NCBI GenBank assembly: GCA_045600865.1
Contig: JAZRYS010000179.1
Coordinates: 1 to 36,282, forward strand
Source of the DNA: Aphodosoma sp045600865
GTDB lineage: Bacteria > Bacteroidota > Bacteroidia > Bacteroidales > Paludibacteraceae
Reading direction: 5' to 3'
DNA: 36,282 nt
Shown here: positions 31,673-36,282 of the stretch, in pieces
How positions within the stretch are numbered: the stretch's first letter is position 1
How the letters are laid out: the number at the start of each line of letters is the position of its first letter
Made by a program: the position numbers and the translations under genes
The notes under the pieces: generated by a model
Told to the model about the DNA's origin: nothing
The model's input: the letters and a program-made list of their open reading frames with translations, nothing else
The model's database searches: none

Positions 31673-31704
31673 TTTGGCTATTCAAGAAAAAAATGCTACC
31701 TTTG
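31673..31704 (+). promoter_or_regulatory. Promoter of the hydBAC operon
   Basis: TTTG (31673-31676) and TACCTTTG (31697-31704) with 20 nt between. The leader to the hydB ATG is about 40 nt. The spacer contains TTCAAGAAAA, also seen before the tRNA-Ser(GCU) and mltG -7 boxes. Confidence 0.88.
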
Positions 31705-31751
31705 CAGCCGAAAATGAAATACAAATTATTTAATTTATAATCCACTTTTTT

Positions 31752-33674
31752 ATGGCTTTACCAATCATTGCTTCTTTCCAGGAACTGGAGACGATGCAGA
31801 AAAAATGTGCCGCTGATTTCGCTCTCCGCGAACTCAGTGACCGTCCTCAAGGTATTAGCGCGGAAGAGATTAAGGAACTCACAAAAGAGGGCTACCAGCA
31901 GTATGTCCTCTGCTGTGGTGGTACTGGATGTCACGCTTCGCAAAGTGCCGAAATCATTCAGAACTTCGAGTTGGCTATCATGAAGCATGGCCTCTCTGAC
32001 AAAATCAAGGTCATCCGCACAGGTTGCTTCGGATTCTGCGAGCAGGGTCCTATCGTTCAGATTCGTCCTGACAACACTTTCTACGTTCATGTCAAACCAG
32101 AAGACGTAGAAGAAATTGTTACAGAACATCTTATCGGTGGCAATAAGGTTAAACGTCTCCTTTACGTTTTGCCTGAGACTGGCGAGCACATGCCAGACTC
32201 TAAACACATGCCATTCTATAAGCAGCAGATGCGTATCGCTTTGCGCAACTGCGGTTCTATTGACCCTGAGAACATCCAGGAGTACTTTGCACGCCAGGGT
32301 TATGCGGCCCTCGCAAAGGTGCTGAACATGAAACCTGAGGATGTAATCCAAACTATCATCGACGCTGGTCTTCGTGGCCGTGGTGGTGGTGGATTCCCTA
32401 CCGGTCAGAAATGGAAAATCACTCGTGAGGTTCAGGCAAAGAAGAAATATGTTGTCTGCAATGCTGACGAAGGCGACCCAGGTGCTTTCATGGATCGTTC
32501 TATCCTTGAGGGTGACCCTCACTCAGTACTCGAGGCAATGGCTATCAACGGTTACTGTACAGGTGCTGACCATGGTTTGATTTATATCCGTGCTGAGTAT
32601 CCATTGGCTATCCATCGTCTTGAGGTTGCTATCGATCAGGCTCGTCAGTGCCATCTGCTCGGTTCTAACATTCTTGGCACAGATTTCTCTTTCGATATAG
32701 AACTCCGTTATGGCGCAGGCGCATTCGTTTGCGGTGAGGAGACTGCACTTATCCGCTCTATGGAAGGCAAGCGTGGCGAGCCATACGTAAAACCACCATT
32801 CCCTTCTGTTCGCGGTTACAAGGATGCCCCTACTAATGTAAATAATGTGGAGACCTTCGCAAACATCTGCCCAATCATCTTGAATGGCGCAAAGTGGTTT
32901 GCTTCTATCGGTACAGAGAAATCTCATGGTACCAAGGTGTTCGCACTCGCTGGTAAAGTAAATAATGTGGGTCTTATCGAGGTTCCTATGGGAACAACCC
33001 TCCGTCAGGTTATCTTCAATATCGGTGGTGGTATCAAAGGCGGCAAGAAATTCAAGGCTGTCCAGACAGGTGGTCCTTCAGGCGGTTGCTTGACCGAGAA
33101 GCACCTCGATACTCCTATCGACTATGACAACCTCATCGCTGCTGGCTCTATGATGGGTTCTGGTGGTATGATTGTCATGGACGAGGATAACTGTATGGTT
33201 GCTGTTGCAAAGTTCTACCTTGACTTCACCGTTGAAGAGAGTTGCGGCAAGTGTGCTCCATGCCGAATAGGTAACAAGCGTCTCTATGAGCTCCTTGACA
33301 AGATAACCAAGGGTTGCGCTACAATGGAAGACCTCCAGAATCTTGAGAACCTTGCAAAGGTAATCAAGGATACTGCACTCTGCGGTCTCGGCCAGACATC
33401 TCCAAACCCAGTGCTCTCCACATTGTCTAATTTCCGCGACGAATATCTCGCTCACGTTGTTGATCATCGTTGCCCAGCACACCAGTGCACAAGCCTCGTG
33501 AGATATTCTATCAACCCAGACAAGTGTAAAGGTTGTACGGCATGTGCTCGTAATTGTCCTGTTCAGGCTATCAGTGGTACGGTCAAGACTCCTCACACCA
33601 TCAATCCTGAGACTTGTATCCGTTGCGGCAGCTGCGTGAGCCGTTGCAAGTTCGGTGCTATTACAGTAGAATAA
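31752..33674 (+). CDS. hydB: [FeFe] hydrogenase beta subunit, NuoF-like (HydB)
   Basis: A 640-residue flavoprotein of the trimeric, ferredoxin/NADH-linked hydrogenase. In order it has a thioredoxin-like [2Fe-2S] domain (Cys55, Cys60, Cys92, Cys96: CCGGTGC and GCFGFC), a NuoF core with the NADH/FMN loops GLRGRGGGGFPTG and NADEGDPGAF, GAGAFVCGEETALI, then the [4Fe-4S] site ESCGKCAPCRIG. A C-terminal extension has two [4Fe-4S] motifs (CKGCTACARNC and CIRCGSCVSRC). Composition and length match HydB of Thermotoga-type enzymes. It oxidises or reduces NAD(H) and passes electrons to HydA. It is first in the operon; codon use is strongly biased, suggesting high expression. Confidence 0.95.
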   Translation: MALPIIASFQELETMQKKCAADFALRELSDRPQGISAEEIKELTKEGYQQYVLCCGGTGCHASQSAEIIQNFELAIMKHGLSDKIKVIRTGCFGFCEQGPIVQIRPDNTFYVHVKPEDVEEIVTEHLIGGNKVKRLLYVLPETGEHMPDSKHMPFYKQQMRIALRNCGSIDPENIQEYFARQGYAALAKVLNMKPEDVIQTIIDAGLRGRGGGGFPTGQKWKITREVQAKKKYVVCNADEGDPGAFMDRSILEGDPHSVLEAMAINGYCTGADHGLIYIRAEYPLAIHRLEVAIDQARQCHLLGSNILGTDFSFDIELRYGAGAFVCGEETALIRSMEGKRGEPYVKPPFPSVRGYKDAPTNVNNVETFANICPIILNGAKWFASIGTEKSHGTKVFALAGKVNNVGLIEVPMGTTLRQVIFNIGGGIKGGKKFKAVQTGGPSGGCLTEKHLDTPIDYDNLIAAGSMMGSGGMIVMDEDNCMVAVAKFYLDFTVEESCGKCAPCRIGNKRLYELLDKITKGCATMEDLQNLENLAKVIKDTALCGLGQTSPNPVLSTLSNFRDEYLAHVVDHRCPAHQCTSLVRYSINPDKCKGCTACARNCPVQAISGTVKTPHTINPETCIRCGSCVSRCKFGAITVE

Positions 33675-33696
33675 AACAATCCTAAACATTAAAACA

Positions 33697-35436
33697 ATGA
33701 AAGTTACAATTGATAATAAAGTTTTAGAGGTTGAAAAAGGTGTCACCATTCTCGATGCTGCTGCTCAAGCTGGTATTAAAATACCAACCTTGTGCCACAT
33801 GAATATGCACGAGCTCAACTATACCAACAATCCCGGCGCTTGCCGTATCTGTGTTGTAGAAGTTGAGGGTCGCCGCAATCTCGCCCCTGCTTGTAAGACT
33901 GACTGTACTGAGGGTATGGTTGTCTATACGCATACAAATAGAGTTCTCAACGCTCGTCGTACCGTTATGGAACTCCTCCTTTCGAACCACCCAGACGAGT
34001 GTCTGAAATGTATCAAGAGCGGACGTTGCGACCTCCAGTCAATCGCCATCGACCTTGGTATGCGTAAGGTCTCTTACCATGGTATCCAGACACACTTCCA
34101 GTTGGATAAGAGTGCCTCGATTATCCGTAACATGGATAAATGTATCTCTTGCCGTCGTTGCGAGACTGCTTGTAACGAAATTCAAGGTGTTGGTGCTCTC
34201 TCGGCAACAAACCGTGGATTTGGTGCTATCGTTGGTACTGCTTTCGAAAAACCTCTCATGAACAGTGAGTGCGTGAATTGCGGACAGTGCGTTGCAGTCT
34301 GCCCAACAGGTGCTCTCACAGAGAATGCCCATATTGATCTGGTTATTGATGCTATAAACGACCCTACAAAGACCGTAGTCGTTCAACCTGCACCTGCCGT
34401 GCGTGTTGCTCTCGGTCAGGAATTTGGCTGCAAACCAGGCGAGAATGTTGCCGGCAAGATGGCTACTGCCCTCCGTTACATCGGTTTCGACTATGTATTC
34501 GATACAGACTTTGCTGCTGACCTCACCATCATGGAAGAGGGTACAGAACTCCTTGGCCGTATCGGAAAGGCTCTGAAGGGCGACAAGGACGTGAAACTCC
34601 CATTGATGACCTCTTGCTGCCCTGCATGGGTTCTCTACATGGAGAAACATAATCCAGACCTCTTGCCTCATCTCTCAACTGCCCGTTCACCTCAACAGAT
34701 GTTCGGCTCGGTTGCCAAGAACTACTTTGCAAAGAAAATAGGCGTTGACCGTAAGGACCTTGTCGTGGTTTCTGTAATGCCATGCGTTGCTAAGAAATAT
34801 GAGTGCGAACGTCCTGAGTTCATCACTGATGGTGATGCAGACGTAAATATCTCTATCACTACACGTGAGCTGGAGCGTCTGATACGTCGCTTCAATATCG
34901 ACTTTACGCATCTCCCAGAGGGCGACTTCGACAGCCCTCTCGGCGAGTCAACTGGTGCAGCCGTAATCTTCGGTGTGACAGGTGGCGTTATCGAGGCTGC
35001 TGCACGTACCGCTTACGAAGTGTTCACAAAGAAGACTCTTGGCAAGGTTGACTTCCAGGAACTCCGTGGCTTCGAAGGTGTACGTACTGCGACAATCGAC
35101 TTCGAGGGTACTCCAGTAAAACTTGGTATTGCTCATGGTCTTGCAAACGCACAGAAACTCGTTGACCTCGTTCGTGAAGGCAAATGCGACCTCCATGCAA
35201 TCGAGGTGATGGCTTGCCCTGGCGGTTGTATCGATGGTGGTGGTCAGCCATTCCACCGTGGCAGAGGCGAAGTTCTTGCAAAACGCAGCGAAGGCCTTTA
35301 CAATGCTGATGCTGAGAAGAAGATTCGCAAGAGCCACGAGAATCCAGACATTACCAAGCTCTATCACGAATTCCTTGGTAAACCATGCGGAGAAATGTCT
35401 GAACGTCTTCTCCATACACATTATTCTAAAAAATAA
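33697..35436 (+). CDS. hydA: [FeFe] hydrogenase catalytic subunit (HydA)
   Basis: A 579-residue subunit that makes or oxidises H2. From the N-terminus: a [2Fe-2S] domain (Cys33, Cys49, Cys52, Cys66), a His-ligated [4Fe-4S] site (His98, Cys102, Cys105, Cys111), two ferredoxin-type [4Fe-4S] clusters (CISCRRCETAC and CVNCGQCVAVC), and the H-cluster domain. Its three signatures are intact: TSCCPAW (Cys307 as proton relay, Cys308), MPCVAKKYE (Cys362) and EVMACPGGCIDGGGQP (Cys507, Cys511). The C-terminal small-subunit region follows. It starts 22 nt after hydB. The maturases HydE, HydF and HydG are not in the window. Confidence 0.96.
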   Translation: MKVTIDNKVLEVEKGVTILDAAAQAGIKIPTLCHMNMHELNYTNNPGACRICVVEVEGRRNLAPACKTDCTEGMVVYTHTNRVLNARRTVMELLLSNHPDECLKCIKSGRCDLQSIAIDLGMRKVSYHGIQTHFQLDKSASIIRNMDKCISCRRCETACNEIQGVGALSATNRGFGAIVGTAFEKPLMNSECVNCGQCVAVCPTGALTENAHIDLVIDAINDPTKTVVVQPAPAVRVALGQEFGCKPGENVAGKMATALRYIGFDYVFDTDFAADLTIMEEGTELLGRIGKALKGDKDVKLPLMTSCCPAWVLYMEKHNPDLLPHLSTARSPQQMFGSVAKNYFAKKIGVDRKDLVVVSVMPCVAKKYECERPEFITDGDADVNISITTRELERLIRRFNIDFTHLPEGDFDSPLGESTGAAVIFGVTGGVIEAAARTAYEVFTKKTLGKVDFQELRGFEGVRTATIDFEGTPVKLGIAHGLANAQKLVDLVREGKCDLHAIEVMACPGGCIDGGGQPFHRGRGEVLAKRSEGLYNADAEKKIRKSHENPDITKLYHEFLGKPCGEMSERLLHTHYSKK

Positions 35437-35451
35437 GAGGAGGATTATATT

Positions 35452-35940
35452 ATGAAAAATGAATGCACAAAAGAAGTCTTAGATAAGGTTCGTAATATTT
35501 GCGCTAAACACCGCAATGACAGTGGTGAGCTCATTACTGTCCTCCACGAGTGTCAGGATATTCTCGGCTACTTGCCTCAGGAAATTCAGGAAATTGTTGC
35601 AGAAGAACTCCGCGTCCCTGTTGCTCGCGTTTATGGCGTTGTGACTTTCTATAGCTATTTCACTATGGAGCCTAAAGGTAAATACCCAATCTCTGTATGT
35701 ATGGGTACTGCTTGTTATGTCCGCGGCTCTGAGCGTATACTCGATGAGTTGCAGCGTCAGTTGGGTATCAAGGTCGGTGAAACTACTTCGGACGGCTTGT
35801 TCTCTCTGGATTGCCTTCGCTGCGTAGGTGCTTGCGGCCTTGCTCCAGTTGTGACTATTGCTGGCAAGGTTTATGGTCGTCTTACTGTAGATAAGATTCA
35901 CGAGATTCTTGCTGACTACTATAAGAAGGCAGAAGAGTGA
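35452..35940 (+). CDS. hydC: [FeFe] hydrogenase gamma subunit, NuoE-like (HydC)
   Basis: A 162-residue thioredoxin-like [2Fe-2S] protein related to NuoE. The ligands are Cys83 and Cys88 (CMGTAC) and Cys124 and Cys128 (CVGAC). The N-terminal helical part (VLHECQDILGYLPQEIQEIVA) and VYGVVTFYSYF are typical. It completes the trimer with HydB and HydA, linking the flavin site to the cluster chain. It follows hydA by 15 nt, a gap containing the purine-rich AAGAGGAGG, one of the few Shine-Dalgarno-like sequences here. A strong terminator follows. Confidence 0.94.
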   Translation: MKNECTKEVLDKVRNICAKHRNDSGELITVLHECQDILGYLPQEIQEIVAEELRVPVARVYGVVTFYSYFTMEPKGKYPISVCMGTACYVRGSERILDELQRQLGIKVGETTSDGLFSLDCLRCVGACGLAPVVTIAGKVYGRLTVDKIHEILADYYKKAEE

Positions 35941-35995
35941 TGATTTGTTGTTCATGACGTGCTTTTGCACGAGTTTATGACAATATAATATTTTC

Positions 35996-36042
35996 AAAGA
36001 CTGGTTTTTGATTGTACTGTAATCAAAAACCAGTCTTTTTTT
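35996..36042 (+). terminator. Rho-independent terminator of hydBAC
   Basis: Perfect 18-bp arms (35996-36013, core AAAGACTGGTTTTTGATT, and 36021-36038) with a 7-nt loop, then TTTTTTTG. A smaller hairpin CGTGC-TTTT-GCACG precedes it near 35958-35971. No gene lies between 35941 and the window end. Confidence 0.92.
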
Positions 36043-36135
36043 GTTTTGCTGATGTATGTGATTAACTTTCGTTAACGTGTTAAAGTGATGAAATACAGCT
36101 ATGAGAAAAAAAGTGAAAAATATTTTTCAAATTTC

Positions 36136-36167
36136 TTTGGCCACGTCAGGAAAAGGCAGTACCTTTG
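36136..36167 (+). promoter_or_regulatory. Strong stable-RNA-type promoter
   Basis: TTTG (36136-36139) and TACCTTTG (36160-36167) with 20 nt between, with GCCACGTCAGGAAAA directly after TTTG. It matches the promoter of the candidate RNA at 29732 at most positions, and no open reading frame follows before the window end. Confidence 0.85.
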
Positions 36168-36173
36168 CAGTCG

Positions 36174-36282
36174 CTTTCGGAAAGGAAAACCGGGGGCTGA
36201 AAATAGCGAACATTGACACGATTGAACAACTAAGTAGTTAGTAAAGTTTACAAGGTAAGATTGGAAGAATCGACCTTGTCAG
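36174..36282 (+). other. Probable leader of an rRNA operon, cut by the window edge
   Basis: The transcribed region has no open reading frame. From memory, its stretch TTGACACGATTGAACAACTA followed by AGTAGTTAGTAAAG, and the later GACCTTGTCAG, resemble leaders before 16S rRNA in Prevotella-like genomes. The 16S gene itself would start beyond 36282, so this is inference from the leader and promoter only. Confidence 0.5.

Noticed and set aside
31470..31733. An 87-codon plus-strand frame before hydB
   Set aside because: It covers the terminator at 31494-31544 and the hyd promoter at 31673-31704, and its composition is not protein-like.

Overview
The window reads as chromosomal DNA of a member of the Bacteroidales, most likely Prevotella or a close relative. 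Three things support this. Promoters are of the Bacteroidetes type (TTTG, about 20 nt, then TAnnTTTG, seen repeatedly as TACCTTTG or TAACTTTG). Shine-Dalgarno sequences are scarce. The gene content includes zinc-free L31, NspC, IorAB, a DUF4494 protein, HydBAC and several small lipoproteins. I see no phage, insertion sequence, CRISPR array or resistance gene, so most of the window is core genome with unusual intergenic elements.

Layout. 1-2771 (minus strand): tRNA-Ser(UGA) with rpmE2, three tandem paralogous small lipoproteins, and tRNA-Ser(GCU) with ispE. 2829-5823 (plus): mltG, a SerA-type dehydrogenase and xerD. 5824-6128: a convergent gap with a 98-bp GC-rich hairpin repeat. 6129-9703 (minus): nspC, and iorAB with its own promoter and terminator. 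9705-16596 (minus): one compact eight-gene run in transcription order: SpoIIE-type phosphatase, STAS protein, anti-sigma-type kinase, SLC13 permease, truA, lipoprotein, DUF4494 protein and YggS. 16762-19121 (minus): pepT-gcvT. 19189-20512 (plus): a lipoprotein with a transglutaminase-like triad. 20505-29323 (minus): a ten-gene co-directional run (lipoprotein, YhcH, TPR protein, DedA, aroE, MFS transporter, RsmI-like methyltransferase, secreted 5'-nucleotidase, fabG, small hypothetical). 29324-30131: a second copy of the hairpin repeat, a second dispersed repeat, and a promoter driving a probable rod-shaped structured RNA. 30132-31438 (plus): two secreted proteins. 31673-36042 (plus): hydB-hydA-hydC with promoter and terminator. 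36136-36282: a strong promoter and a leader resembling the pre-16S leader of Bacteroidales rRNA operons, cut by the window edge.

How genes fit together. IorAB oxidises aryl-2-oxo acids and reduces ferredoxin. HydBAC is a trimeric [FeFe] hydrogenase of the ferredoxin/NADH type that can reoxidise both carriers as H2. The phosphatase, STAS and kinase proteins form a complete partner-switching module, but no sigma factor is encoded beside them; a permease with an RCK_C domain is. Stable-RNA promoters here share an extra block (roughly GCCACGTC) directly after the -33 box.

The least explained items are the 98-bp REP-like element (two copies, 81/98 identical with no gaps by hand count), the 87-bp dispersed repeat, the rod-shaped RNA at 29.77-30.08 kb, and the tandem Cys-pair lipoproteins. 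All calls come from reading the sequence; no database search or folding program was run.
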